This document shows positions 25,001 through 37,316 of a stretch of 64,000 nucleotides of DNA, one piece after another (position 1 is the stretch's first letter; each line of letters opens with the position of its first letter). Made by a program: the position numbers and the translations under genes. The notes beneath the pieces are model-generated. The model searched no databases, was not told the DNA's origin, and was given only the letters and a program-made list of their open reading frames with translations. Source of the stretch: Salminus brasiliensis (lineage: Eukaryota > Chordata > Actinopteri > Characiformes > Bryconidae); contig NC_132878.1 in assembly GCF_030463535.1 (NCBI RefSeq), positions 28,922,261 to 28,986,260 of the forward strand, in the 5' to 3' direction.

Positions 25001-26716
25001 GTGACGAGTGAACTAACTGGATTCAGTCTGGATGTGTATTATCCTCTGCACTCCATGCGTGTGTGTGTGTGTGTGTTCATGTACGTCACTGGGTTGTGCC
25101 CATATCTTTTATCAGCGTCAAGTTCAAGATTTATCCCCAACCAAAAGCCAAAATGAGACAGAGTGAACATGAGCTCTAGACAGTGTGTGACCGCACCTGC
25201 TCTCACACTGACGCTGGGAAAGGCCAGGGCGATCAGCATCAGGGTGTCCAGCACCACCACCAGCAGGATGAAGTGGTTAAACAGAGGCGTCTCAGTGAAG
25301 TTCAAGAGCAGGTTGTAGATCTGCTCCACGTGTGTCCACCAGTCCTTCCTTAAAGCACCTTCAGCCTTAGACTGCTGACTGCACTGATCCCCTACAGACA
25401 GGGAGAGAGAGAGAGAATGATGAGCATGTGGAGTGGAGGTAAAAGCTCTGTCAGAGTTACCTCCTTCTTCTTCTTCTCCTTCATCTTCTTCTCCTTCAAG
25501 GCTGTCCTGTTCTGCGGTGCTGTGCTTCTGCTGTCTCAGCACACAGCATCCATAGAGGATGTAGAGGAACAGGATGCTCACAATGGTGGTCAAGGTCATC
25601 TACAAACACAGAGAGCGTCTTAAAGGGTTGTGTCTGTGTGAGTGTGAATGATTTGTGATGACTGAGGTGACTTTTCATCTGAATTTAGAGCTCTTCTACT
25701 TAAACAGTCTCATGTTCTTAGAATCCATTAGATTGTGTAAAATGTCTGAAGATCCAGCTGAAGAAATCCCTCACCCCCATGTAGAAAAGAGCTCTCAGTG
25801 GCATGAGAGGAAGACCATGAACATGTAGCTCAAACTGGGCGGTATGCTCACAGTACGTGGTCCTGTCCACTTCCCTACACACACACACACACACAAACAC
25901 AGAGGTAATTAAATACATGCACTTGTTCCAGTCCTTCACCTGTGATGTTCAAACAGAGGGGGGCGGAGCTTAATCCAAGCTTAAGTTACTCCAGGTAGCT
26001 CTAGTGACCAAACAGCATAAATCTGTCTGCTTGTCTATTTTCAGGATCACCGAGTCATCACCCAATCAGCACTCTGAACACGTTGGTTCTCTGTGGGCCG
26101 CAGAGCTGAGTTAAGCATGCGTAGTGAGGAGATCCTACCTAAACTGACCCAAATTCAGATCTCTGATTTCTCTGTGGACTCAAGGGCTCACGTACTTGGG
26201 GTGAATCTCCTCCACTGAGTAAAGCTTACTGTCACTGATTCTAATGACTCTCTCTAGGTCCTCGAAAAGCTCCACAGGGAGGAGGAAATGACTCCGGTGA
26301 GCTGTTTGTGAATTTCGGTGTGTCAAGCTTCTTCTACATTGAAAGAGAAAAACAACAAGAGGACGTACTTGTTGGAGACCTCAATGATGAAGAAGAAGTC
26401 TGGATCCAGCAGACCTTCAGGTGTTAGATCTCCACAGGGGGAGTTCCTTTGACATACCCATCTACACACACACACACACACACATAGTTGATAGGTATAG
26501 AAAAACAGAAGAGGGCGCTGTTGCTTTAACTTTTACTCAAAGTCAAATACAGTTCATTTCTAAGTAAATCAGCAGTGGTAGTTCCCACCTGACCCAGTTT
26601 AAGGAGTCCCTCATCTCAAGGAAGCCCTCTTTGGTCACGTTAACAGAGTCTGGGATGTTCTGTAACGTCCACACAAGAGTCTCCCCGGATGTTGCACTGA
26701 CACACACAGACACACA

Positions 26717-26770
<54 letters not shown>

Positions 26771-27336
26771 GACAGACAGACAGACAGACAGAGGGAAGAT
26801 AATAATGTTAATATGACACACAGCAGTTAGACCGGCTGGTAATCTGAACTGTCTCATTCAGTCTATCTGATATAGAAACCTGTCACTGAAGCTGCTGTAT
26901 TTCAGGATCTCCTCTTCACTGTAACGACGGATGTTGTCTCTGGAATAAGGACCCCCACCTACTACCTTAAAGGTGTAGCTTTGAGCAAACAAACACACAC
27001 AGGACTAAAGTTAGGGACTGAGGTTAAAGTGTGGTGTGTTCTAGATCAGACATTTGATACGAGGATGAAAATGAAAAAAGCAGATCATTTATTTGTAGAC
27101 TTGAAACTTTTGAGGAGCAAAAATGAGGCTGGATTTCAGTGACTAATCTCCTAATAGATTGTGATGAATTATTCTGATACTATATTGATACACTACAGCA
27201 CCGATTACACCCAGATGAAGCATAACATCAGTAATATGAGAAATATATGGAATAATGCTTAGAACCCTTACCTGCCCAGGAACCTGTCAAGTTCTCCAGA
27301 GACGTTACCCTTAATACCAAAGACTGGATAGAAGAC

Positions 27337-27379
<43 letters not shown>

Positions 27380-28316
27380 TGTGTGTTAGGTAAACTTTAA
27401 CACACACACACACAGACACACACCATACACAGAGCCATGAGCTCCTAGGTAAGAAAGTAAGTGATAAAGAGCTTTGGGTGTTCTAGACTCGTGCTGTCTT
27501 CACGTCTCCAGAACAATCATAAATACGGGTTCCTGACCTAAAAATTCCCATCAGTGTTTCTTCCAGTCGTAATTCTAGGAGAGAATTTGAACACAGATTT
27601 CAGAGCTTCTGATTGGTTCCTAAACTTTACCCGTTCTACACGCTGCAGGTAAAGGGGGCTTTTGTGCTCGATGGCAGCTCTTTTCATTTTTATAGAAAAA
27701 GACCATTTCTGATGATATTTTTAATGAAAAGACACCAAACTGATCAGGGGAGCTAACTGCCTAACCATGCTCTCAAACACAAAGCTCTTAAATGGGAAGA
27801 TCCTGTCTCTCCTTCTTTGCACAGGGGAACCAGGACCATATGAAAAGCATGTGAAAGCAGCATCAGCTAGGGGGGATTTCACACAGCAGGATTTCTCAGT
27901 TAGTCAGATCATAGAAGCCAAAACTGAGGACTGTCCAGTGAGAGGGGGGGGGGGGGGGGGTGAGGGACCCTCCTTTAGGACAATCTTCAACTGTTTGCTG
28001 TGCAGCTTATTGAGAAACCCTCCTTCCCTGCAGTCTGCAGTGAGAGTGGAGCCTTACGGTCTTTGTAGAAGAAGCAGGGCACGCCTGGTTCTGGTGTTGG
28101 ACAGTGGAAGTAATGGCGGTTCAGGCGTTTGCTCTCCTGAAGAGTGCTGTTAACATCAAACACCAGCTGGCTGCCCGGCAGACACTGAGAGACGCTCTGG
28201 AAGACACAAGCAGGTCATAATGAATGCTGCCATTATTGATGGATATTCTCATGATGATTATTTTAGGTTTCTGCATCCATTAACATTAAGAACATCAGGA
28301 GAATGAAAACGGTTCA

Positions 28317-28347
<31 letters not shown>

Positions 28348-28859
28348 ACACATACACTACATACAATCCAGTTGAAGTGGAAACTTCATATTCAGCTCAT
28401 TCACAGACACACTCATTAGAATAGCTGCTAACTAAACACTGCTGCTGAGGTAAAGCTGGGGTCTACAAACTCAACTCCGTCTAGGTCTGTTCATTTCAAT
28501 ATTCTATTCTAATAGGAAAAATCAGCATCTCCAGCTCAGACCAGCCCAACTCCCAGCTTGAACATCGATCTCCCTGCTCTAACACACCCACTCCAACCTT
28601 CCAGCACTAGACCTGGGTTCTCCTGCATTAGTGTGTGTTGGGGGTTGTGTACTGTAGACACAGGCATGGAAAAGCATGGTTTCAAAGAGGAGAATTAGAA
28701 GGAGATACCCACAGTGTTACTGTGAACACGCCGGTCCTCAAAGACGTCCATCACGCTGCGTCGACCCACTCTGCTGGAGACGGACCTCTGTGGGTCTTTA
28801 AGGCCAGAGGAGACCACCAGGGCCACAGTGAATAACACTGTCAGTATCTTCACCATCAT
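22068..28859 (-). CDS. CatSper auxiliary-subunit/CATSPER1 fusion channel, copy A (minus)
   Basis: Eighteen coding exons: 28859-28713, 28196-28058, 27335-27272, 26978-26880, 26696-26589, 26461-26369, 25874-25775, 25599-25461, 25391-25197, 24912-24799, 24617-24458, 24203-23968, 23836-23773, 23451-23391, 23304-23259, 22856-22766, 22593-22479 and 22094-22068. All borders are GT-AG, phases agree, and the sum is 1998 nt (665 aa plus stop). It is nearly identical to the plus copy; a visible difference is Lys for Met at residue 614 (exon 22856-22766). Domains are as in the plus copy: signal peptide, ectodomain, extra helix, acidic linker, S1-S6 with T-L-D-D-W. An untranslated exon lies at about 29455-29404. 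Expected role: sperm flagellar Ca2+ entry. No inactivating change was seen. Confidence 0.85.
26698..26791. repeat. (CA)n plus (CAGA)n microsatellite in a CatSper-like intron, copy A
   Basis: A long CA tract followed by CAGA tetramers. The matching tract in copy B (about 37270-37330) is clearly shorter, so length differs between the arms. Confidence 0.9.
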
Positions 28860-29296
28860 AGCTGTTAAAAAATAGAGTTCATAGAGTCGCAGTTTTAAAC
28901 CATATATTTTAAACCATTTATTTTCAAATAAAGGTACAGAATGATTCTCATAGACGTTGTTTGCTGCTTCACAGGTTTTTACATCATTATTAAAGAGATT
29001 AAAAGCTGTAATATTTTAATCGACACTGTATGTAGAAGTTATTATACTCAATAAAAGAACTCAATTATTCAGAGGACACATGTTTCTATTACCCAGATTC
29101 AGAGCATAACCTTAGCTTAGAGTGAAGGTCCTTAATACCTACTTGGCTTTCTGCATTTGGAGAAAGCTAAACCACTGAGATTTCTTTTCCTAACATTTGT
29201 AGAAACACGGTCCAGTGAGGGATTTCAGTCAAACAGTCCTAACTGAACCACGACTAAGTGGACTGTGCTCCACAATATGGACTTCATTTCAGAGAC

Positions 29297-29329
<33 letters not shown>

Positions 29330-29403
29330 GTCACACAATCTTTAATCCCCACCACACATCCTCTATTATCACTCTTACACATTTAGCTACATGTAGCACT
29401 TAC

Positions 29404-29501
29404 CTAATCCCTCTGATTCGACACTCAGCTCATCTGACGAGATTCTGAACTAAACGTCTCAGCTCTGGTTTATAAGAGCGTCTCCACTGATTGTGACGTA
29501 G
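29404..29501 (-). promoter_or_regulatory. Core promoter and untranslated first exon of copy A
   Basis: On the minus strand, TGACGTAG (29494-29501) is a CRE-like site. About 20 bases downstream is TATAAA (29474-29469). The untranslated exon ends at 29404, with the donor GTAAGT complement at 29398-29403. The mirrored elements occur in the other arm. Confidence 0.65.
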
Positions 29502-29578
29502 TCACATTTCCATGGTTACCTCATCAGCCAGAATTCCGTTACTATGGAACAACAGTGATGTCATAGTCATAACTAAAG

Positions 29579-29954
29579 CTCATTAAAACAGGAAAACAGA
29601 AACAAACACACCAACAAAACATTTAAAACGTTGATCTAACCTGTCTCTTACAACAAAAACACTTACTTTTGCATTTCTTGTGACTGTCCGGTGTGTCTAC
29701 ATCAAATGCCAGGTCATATTTGACAAATACCAGAATGTGAAAAGTTAAATATGAAGTTAAATGAATTAAAATTATTTCTACTGGTTCATTCATCATGAAA
29801 TGTTCAAACATCCCACTAAACTGGTCTAAACTGGAGTATGCTGGTCTGGTTTGCTGGTAAAAGGCTGCTGGTTTGTTTAGAGGATGTAAGAAATGGAGTA
29901 TTTGAGAAGGGTTCACTGTGTCAGTTTTCAAGATTTAGCTGACAGGTTGTTGTG

Positions 29955-29991
<37 letters not shown>

Positions 29992-31259
29992 GCAGTAGTA
30001 AAATCTCCGACAGAAGCACTCCTGCACTCTCTTTTTTAGCCCCAGAAAGGTTTAGACAACAGCGCGTCCAGCAGTCAGCTAATCATACAGCAGTTACAGC
30101 TACATGATTCGTGGCGCTGCAGAGGATTTTGGGTTTGTTTACTTCAGGATAGGTTTTGTTTACTGTTTAACTGGTTAAAAACTCATATCATTGATCTAGT
30201 TTAGAGATCCAGACTGTGTGTGTGGGTGTACAGTGTTTGCAGTGCGTACTGTCGACTGAATGCTCTTAGCCTGTAGACTGTAGCTTTCTGCTGTACAGTA
30301 TTGGCACACTCCCAGCTGCTCTCAAATAAACCATAGTTCCAGATCATTTAGCTACTAACTGCACACCTGGATCACTGACAGAGAAGTATCCCCCTCTCCA
30401 TCAAGACTGCTGGTAAAACACCTAGACTGTGTTTCGCCTTCAAAGCTGTGTAAACGAGGACAGTCCTCCGGCACAGGCTGAAGGGTTGCGTGGGGAAGCA
30501 TGGAGATGTGAAGGGGAGTCATGTGGTGGGAAACTTTCGAGACCAGTTGAAGTCTATTAGCGTTAGCTAGCCAAGTTAGCTCCTTTACCGATAGACATCC
30601 TTGTTCATTTCACAGCTAGTTTTTCAATCATTTTTTAAAGGATGTCATTAATTAACCACTCGTGTTTGATGTATTGTAGTTTAACACTCCTGTTTCTGTA
30701 AGACTATTAGCTAGCTCTACTACAGTCAGTCAAATGTAGCCTGTTTGCTGGTCAGATTTGATAGAATACATCAGTGCAGGCAGCATGAAGGAGAAGAAGA
30801 CGAGTGGGTTTTGGGGTCTGTCTTTTATTCAGCTCATTTCTGTGGGCTGTTTTGACTGTTGTGGAGTTGAGAGGATTCTGCTTGTAATGTTTGTAATGTT
30901 TGTAATGATTGTAATGTTCTGTAAAATGATATTTTAGCTGGGAGTTGGTGTCTGTGGTGTAGTAGATTATATATGTCGTTTTGAAAGTAGGTGTATTTTA
31001 ATTTGTTTTACTTGTTACGAATTGTTTACTTGTCAGAATTTGCTTCATTATGATGAAATGATAATATTATGGTGTGTGTTTAGTGACTGTTGGGCTTGAA
31101 CTACCAGCAGGCCCCCTGCTGGCGGCTGGCGGTACATGCTGCCTGCTCACAGTATTTCCATGTTGTAACATTTAAAGAAGCAGTTCCCCAGTCTGTGATC
31201 CACAGTGCAGAATGATATCCGTGAGAGATTTCTAGTCATCTGTCCATTTAAACTGAAGA
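29579..31259. other. Left part of palindrome spacer
   Basis: Single-copy DNA between the arms with no exon that I can support. It contains an (AAT)n tract at about 29959-29990. Confidence 0.5.
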
Positions 31260-31590
31260 AAGTTGAGGTCATCCCACCACACTGTTGAACTACAGACTCT
31301 CAGATGAGCAGAGAGTCAAGTTTCTATCACAAGTCAGATGGTGTAGACCTCACTACTAGATCACTACTCCGATCATGTAAATGTTCATTTATTCACCTGT
31401 TTGTTTTCTGTCCTTCAAGTATCATCCTCGCAGTGTTAGTGGACAACTTAGGGCTCACTATCAACAAGACCAATCAGCAGGTAAGCAGAGTTCATGATTC
31501 TCCTGAAATGCAGAACCATTCATAGATGTGTAATGTTTCAGTTTTCTAGCCTCTGATTTCAGATCCAGGATGCTGAAGATGGGTAAGTGT
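31260..31590 (+). pseudogene. Relic with the S6-end exon of the CatSper-like gene
   Basis: Nearly identical to 40460-40760 of copy B: the intron, the exon at 31438-31498 encoding the end of S6 (I-L-A-V-L-V-D-N) and its donor. Similarity stops abruptly within the next exon, at about 31571. The sequence sides with copy B over copy A (Leu for Phe in the upstream reading). It is isolated, so it is a broken piece. Confidence 0.85.
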
Positions 31591-32069
31591 AGGGCTATAC
31601 GATTTTAGCGTTTCAGCATCGCCATCCTAATGTGCAGCATTGCAGGACGTGCAATATCACATAATGCAAAATGTACATAATTCTACATTGTACTATTATA
31701 ATTTTTCGTGACATATCTGTGAGAGGTTGATTGTATCTGCTCATGAACACAAGGACAGATGTGAGCACAGTAGGTCTGCGCTGTGGGATTTTGTGTGTGT
31801 GTGTTCCCTAAGAAGCTACACTGCAACATCTGTTAGTACAGTGAAGAGGAAAGTTACAATTCTGCAGCTTTAGTTACAGGTCTCTTCAACTGTGGGAGCA
31901 GGCTGTGTCCGCACCTTCAAATCTGAAGACACTTCAAACCCTCACAGTGCCGTCTATCTGTCCGAGGTGCTGAATCCCGGGAATGACCCTTCAGCCAGGA
32001 GCAACGTGTGACCATAAACACAGTGCTGGGAGCAGTGGGATGAGTACCCTCCTTCTCTCCAGTTACCCC

Positions 32070-32480
32070 AGGTAGAGCAGATGCACGGCCTCATCTTCCC
32101 CTTCACCCAGAGGCCTCTGTTTAACAGCTTTATCCTTTTGCTGGTTTTCCTTGATTTCCTGATGCTGTTCACCCTGGCCTTCCCCAGTATTGGTGTAAGA
32201 GCAGGTGTGGTCACACACTGTCTAGAGCTCATGTTTACTCTTTCACATTTTGGTTGTGATCCAGCTTAAGGCAAAGGTTCCCAAACTTTTCATTACAAGC
32301 CCCAACTTTGATTAGATCTCTTCACTTTCCTCTAATGTTAAAGTGCTGTCTGTCAGATTACAGGGAGAGTAAAAGCGCTTATCTGTACATGTTGTTTTAT
32401 GTGGCTGGAACAGGTTGGGTGTTCTCAGTGGTGGATGCCTGTTTCCTGGGTATCTACCTGATGGAGTTCTTCCTCTGGTA
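32070..32480 (+). pseudogene. Relic with S1 and S2 exons of the CatSper-like gene
   Basis: A diverged S1 exon (about 32070-32205; P-L-F-N-S-F-I-L-L and F-P-S-I-G-V-R-A-G) is followed by an S2 exon (32416-32476; G-W-V-F-S-V-V-D-A). The S2 part is almost identical to the intact copies but breaks off after the L-M-E-F-F-L codons, where the sequence changes. The S1 part is much more diverged than the S2 part, giving a mosaic. Confidence 0.8.
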
Positions 32481-33085
32481 TTGTGCTACCTCTGGTACAC
32501 GTGCTCAGATGTTCCCATGCTATGTTACTTATTTCTGTTTTTATTTTTTATACACTTCATACCACAGAGTCACAGACCACCACACTAGAGAAGGAATATG
32601 TTGTGTGTGAACACATTTCATACTTTTTATTATTTATTTACTGGATTTTCATTACATGCTGTTATACACTTTCTATCTTTTTGCCTCCATCAATTGTTCT
32701 TTGTCCGGTTCCATGAATCGTCTGAACCTCCTCCCACCATTGCTTTTTTCAGATCTCCCTGCTGGAGCCTCCTGCTGGTTCCACCGGTCCTTCTATCACC
32801 CTCTCTACAGCTCCACCATCTGCCAACGCTTGTGCCTTTAACCCTCCTCTCATCTCGCCCACTATGATGTTATTTATTTTGGTTACCACTGACGGTGAGC
32901 CTGTGGAGAACAGCCGAGCTCACCTGACTGAAGAAGAAAGAGAGCAGAGGATGAGAGTGGCTCTGCCTGTGTTGTGGACAGGCTGGTCACACTCGTGGTC
33001 CCTCCCCAGAATTCTATCAATGGAATTTTTTTTTTTAATACACCTTAAAAGTCACAGGCCACCACACTAGAGAAACAGTTTTTTT

Positions 33086-33210
33086 GGGCAGTGGTGGCTC
33101 AGCAGTTAGACCCTTCACTCTCTTGAAGAAGGCAGGTGTGTGTTTCTCACTAGTAAGTATGTGTTCACTGCACAGATGGGTTAAAGGTGGAGGCCAATTT
33201 TCAACACAAA
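33086..33210 (+). repeat. Internally deleted tRNA-SINE copy
   Basis: Begins GGGCAGTGGTGGCTCAGCAGTTAGA, sharing its start with the SINE at 56828. It lacks the middle of the element and resumes with the ACAGATGGGTTAAA-type 3' sequence. Confidence 0.6.
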
Positions 33211-33236
33211 TTGTGAATATGGTCGTCTTGTCTTCT

Positions 33237-33313
33237 TGATATCCACTTTTTTCGCTTTTTTTAATAGATGAATTCTTCATTGATTACGTCAGCATGATTA
33301 GGTTATGATCTAA
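33237..33313 (+). pseudogene. Relic of the S4-S5 intron of the CatSper-like gene
   Basis: Contains GATGAATTCTTCATTGAT and then GTCAGCATGATTAGGTTATG, matching the intron at about 39645-39715 of copy B. It is cut where a 66-bp repeat begins. Confidence 0.6.
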
Positions 33314-33315
33314 TC

Positions 33316-33381
33316 AAGGCTTTTTAACGCATCTTAACCAGGTATGCTAATTATTGTGGAGGGCGCTGCACGTTTTTATTG
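33316..33381 (+). repeat. 66-bp direct repeat, copy 1
   Basis: Begins AAGGCTTTTTAACGCATCTT and is identical to 34298-34363. Confidence 0.9.
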
Positions 33382-33764
33382 GACATTTTATTCCAAGCCT
33401 CCCTGACTCAGAATTCTTCTAGTTGTACCAAACAGCACCTTAACTTACCTTCACCTTCTACTACACCAGTTAACTCTCTGTGCCATTCATGTTCCAGGCT
33501 GATCAAACGCTACAGCTGATTCCCTGTTCCCTGATACAGCTGAGTCCCAACCGTCGACCCACACTAGTGCATCCATTTTCTGAAGCCATATGTCAAATGA
33601 CGGATGATATTAAATATATTATAATATATAACCGTATATTCTTTAAACCCTAAAATCATAGACCAGCAGAAATCAGTTTTGCATGAACACATTTTACTCT
33701 TTTATTTTATTTCTGTAGTGGATTACACTCTCTGTCCAATCAGACAGGTACTAGTATCCATATC

Positions 33765-34055
33765 TGTAGATATCACTTTGAATCAGCACTGCTAGATGTC
33801 CACTTTTATTTATTTATTTATTTAATTGTGTGTGTTTTTGTTGCTTTTTTATAGATGACTAATTATTTCAGTATGATTAGGTTATGATCTATTAGATTAT
33901 GATAGTCAAAATGGATTAAAAGATTAATCAACTAAGAGCTGTAAATAAAGTGATTCTCAGCAGTTCTGCTCAATGTACCACAAACATTTGTTGAGTTTAC
34001 TCCCTTATGCTGACTCGAGGTCTCCCTCTCTGATTTTTCTGTAATATGTAATAAT
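33765..34055 (+). pseudogene. Second relic of the S4-S5 intron
   Basis: Matches copy B from about 39640 to 39865, including GTACCAC and CTCGAGGTCTC just before the S5 exon, but no exon follows. It retains the roughly 56-bp segment that copy A lacks. Confidence 0.7.
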
Positions 34056-34087
34056 GATAAAATGATGTTCTACTGGATGTTAATATG

Positions 34088-34133
<46 letters not shown>
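34088..34133. repeat. (TA)n/(TG)n microsatellite in the palindrome spacer
   Basis: An alternating TA run is followed by TG repeats, close to the inner boundary of the right arm. Confidence 0.9.
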
Positions 34134-34297
34134 ATTTAGATGTTTTTTTCTGACTTTAAAAACAAGAAATGCAAACTGCTTCTGTTTTGCACTCAAGAAA
34201 CCTTTATATTGTACCCATGTGTTCTGTGAAAAGTACATCATCGTTTATTATCATGGTTAGAGTGTTTGTGCCAAAAAGCATCTTGGTTATTTATTTT

Positions 34298-34363
34298 AAG
34301 GCTTTTTAACGCATCTTAACCAGGTATGCTAATTATTGTGGAGGGCGCTGCACGTTTTTATTG
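34298..34363 (+). repeat. 66-bp direct repeat, copy 2
   Basis: Identical to 33316-33381, 982 bp away. This copy lies about 130 bp before the right arm begins. Confidence 0.9.
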
Positions 34364-34571
34364 AGTCTTTATTTGAATTTGTGGATTTTAAAAATCCAGA
34401 TAATCCAAAAGTAATGAGATTACATTACTTAAATACGGTAATGCTTTAGAGTATGTTATCATTACATTATGTTTTCATATGTTTTTAAGGTAACCTTTAG
34501 TTATGAATATGACATCACTGTTGTTCCATAGTACCGGAATTCTGGCTGAGCAGGTAACTATGGAAATGTGA

Positions 34572-34669
34572 CTACGTCACAATCAGTGGAGACGCTCTTA
34601 TAAACCAGAGCTGAGACGTTTAGTTCAGAATCTCGTCAGATGAGCTGAGTGTCGAATCAGAGGGATTAG
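34572..34669 (+). promoter_or_regulatory. Core promoter and untranslated first exon of copy B
   Basis: CTACGTCA (34572-34579, the reverse of TGACGTAG) is a CRE-like site. TATAAA lies at 34599-34604. An untranslated exon starting roughly 30 bp later ends at 34669 before GTAAGT. The next exon starts at 35209, two bases ahead of the ATG. CRE sites bound by CREM drive many spermatid genes, which fits a CatSper gene; that link is inferred. Confidence 0.65.
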
Positions 34670-35210
34670 GTAAGTGCTACATGTAGCTAAATGTGTAAGA
34701 GTGATAATAGAGGATGTGTGGTGGGGATTAAAGATTGTGTGACTATATAATAATAATAATAATAATAATAATAGTCTCTGAAATGAAGTCCATATTGTGG
34801 AGCACAGTCCACTTAGTCGTGGTTCAGTTAGGACTGTTTGACTGAAATCCCTCACTGGACCGTGTTTCTACAAATGTTAGGAAAAGAAATCTCAGTGGTT
34901 TAGCTTTCTCCAAATGCAGAAAGCCAAGTAGGTATTAAGGACCTTCACTCTAAGCTAAGGTTATGCTCTGAATCTGGGTAATAGAAACATGTGTCCTCTG
35001 AATAATTGAGTTCTTTTATTGAGTATAATAACTTCTACATACAGTGTCGATTAAAATATTACAGCTTTTAATCTCTTTAATAATGATGTAAAAACCTGTG
35101 AAGCAGCAAACAACGTCTATGAGAATCATTCTGTACCTTTATTTGAAAATAAATGGTTTAAAATATATGGTTTAAAACTGCGACTCTATGAACTCTATTT
35201 TTTAACAGCT

Positions 35211-35709
35211 ATGATGGTGAAGATACTGACAGTGTTATTCACTGTGGCCCTGGTGGTCTCCTCTGGCCTTAAAGACCCACAGAGGTCCGTCTCCAGCAGA
35301 GTGGGTCGACGCAGCGTGATGGACGTCTTTGAGGACCGGCGTGTTCACAGTAACACTGTGGGTATCTCCTTCTAATTCTCCTCTTTGAAACCATGCTTTT
35401 CCATGCCTGTGTCTACAGTACACAACCCCCAACACACACTAATGCAGGAGAACCCAGGTCTAGTGCTGGAAGGTTGGAGTGGGTGTGTTAGAGCAGGGAG
35501 ATCGATGTTCAAGCTGGGAGATGCTGATTTTTCCTATTAGAATAGAATATTGAAATGAACAGACCTAGACGGAGTTGAGTTTGTAGACCCCAGCTTTACC
35601 TCAGCAGCAGTGTTTAGTTAGCAGCTACTCTAATGAGTGTGTCTGTGAATGAGCTGAATATGAAGTTTCCACTTCAAATGGATTGTATGTAGTGTATGTG
35701 TTGTATGTG

Positions 35710-35742
<33 letters not shown>

Positions 35743-36688
35743 GAACCGTTTTCAGTCTCCTGATGTTCTTAATGTTAATGGATGCAGAAACCTAAAATAA
35801 TCATCATGAGAATATCCATCAATAATGGCAGCATTCATTATGACCTGCTTGTGTCTTCCAGAGCGTCTCTCAGTGTCTGCCGGGCAGCCAGCTGGTGTTT
35901 GATGTTAACAGCACTCTTCAGGAGAGCAAACGCCTGAACCGCCATTACTTCCACTGTCCAACACCAGAACCAGGCGTGCCCTGCTTCTTCTACAAAGACC
36001 GTAAGGCTCCACTCTCACTGCAGACTGCAGGGAGGATTTAATGAAGGAGGGTTCTCAATAAGCTGCACAGCAAACAGTTGAAGATTGTCCTAAAGGAGGG
36101 TCCCTCACCCCCCCCTCTCACTGGACAGTCCTCAGTTTTGGCTTCTATGATCTGACTAACTGAGAAATCCTGCTGTGTGAAATCCCCCCTAGCTGATGCT
36201 GCTTTCACATGCTTTTCATATGGTCCTGGTTCCCCTGTGCAAAGAAGGAGAGACAGGATCTTCCCATTTAAGAGCTTTGTGTTTGAGAGCATGGTTAGGC
36301 AGTTAGCTCCCCTGATCAGTTTGGTGTCTTTTCATTAAAAATATCATCAGAAATGGTCTTTTTCTATAAAAATGAAAAGAGCTGCCATCGAGCACAAAAG
36401 CCCCCTTTACCTGCAGCGTGTAGAACGGGTAAAGTTTAGGAACCAATCAGAAGCTCTGAAATCTGTGTTCAAATTCTTTCCTAGAATTACGACTGGAAGA
36501 AACACTGATGGGAATTTTTAGGTCAGGAACCCGTATTTATGATTGTTCTGGAGACGTGAAGACAGCACGAGTCTAGAACACCCAAAGCTCTTTATCACTT
36601 ACTTTCTTACCTAGGAGCTCATGGCTCTGTGTATGGTGTGTGTCTGTGTGTGTGTGTGTTAAAGTTTACCTAACACACACTCTCTCTT

Positions 36689-36724
<36 letters not shown>

Positions 36725-37278
36725 GTCTTCTATCCAGTCTTTGGTATTAAGGGTAACGTCTCTGGAGAACTTGACAGGTTCCTGGGCAGGTAAGGGTTCT
36801 AAGCATTATTCCATATATTTCTCATATTACTGATGTTATGCTTCATCTGGGTGTAATCGGTGCTGTAGTGTATCAATATAGGATCAGAATAATTCATCAC
36901 AATCTATTAGGAGATTAGTCACTGAAATCCAGCCTCATTTTTGCTCCTCAAAAGTTTCAAGTCTACAAATAAATGATCTGCTTTTTTCATTTTCATCCTC
37001 GTATCAAATGTCTGATCTAGAACACACCACACTTTAACCTCAGTCCCTAACTTTAGTCCTGTGTGTGTTTGTTTGCTCAAAGCTACACCTTTAAGGTAGT
37101 AGGTGGGGGTCCTTATTCCAGAGACAACATCCGTCGTTACAGTGAAGAGGAGATCCTGAAATACAGCAGCTTCAGTGACAGGTTTCTATATCAGATAGAC
37201 TGAATGAGACAGTTCAGATTACCAGTCGGTCTAACTGCTGTGTGTCATATTAACATTATTATCTTCCCTCTGTCTGTC

Positions 37279-37316
<38 letters not shown>

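Larger units (their letters stand above)
19328..29578 (-). repeat. Left arm of a roughly 10.2-kb inverted repeat (palindrome)
   Basis: This arm is the reverse complement of 34495-44704 over its whole length: promoter, all exons and introns of the CatSper-like gene, the inserted transposon/LINE composite and the poly(A) region. Differences are scattered substitutions, microsatellite length changes and several indels of tens of bases. Inner breakpoint about 29578, outer about 19328; weaker similarity may run slightly beyond the outer end. Confidence 0.95.

Noticed and set aside
31304-31525. 73-codon ORF in the spacer as a separate small gene
   Set aside because: It is a copied intron plus S6 exon of the CatSper-like gene; the same ORF appears in both arms, where it is interrupted by real splice sites.
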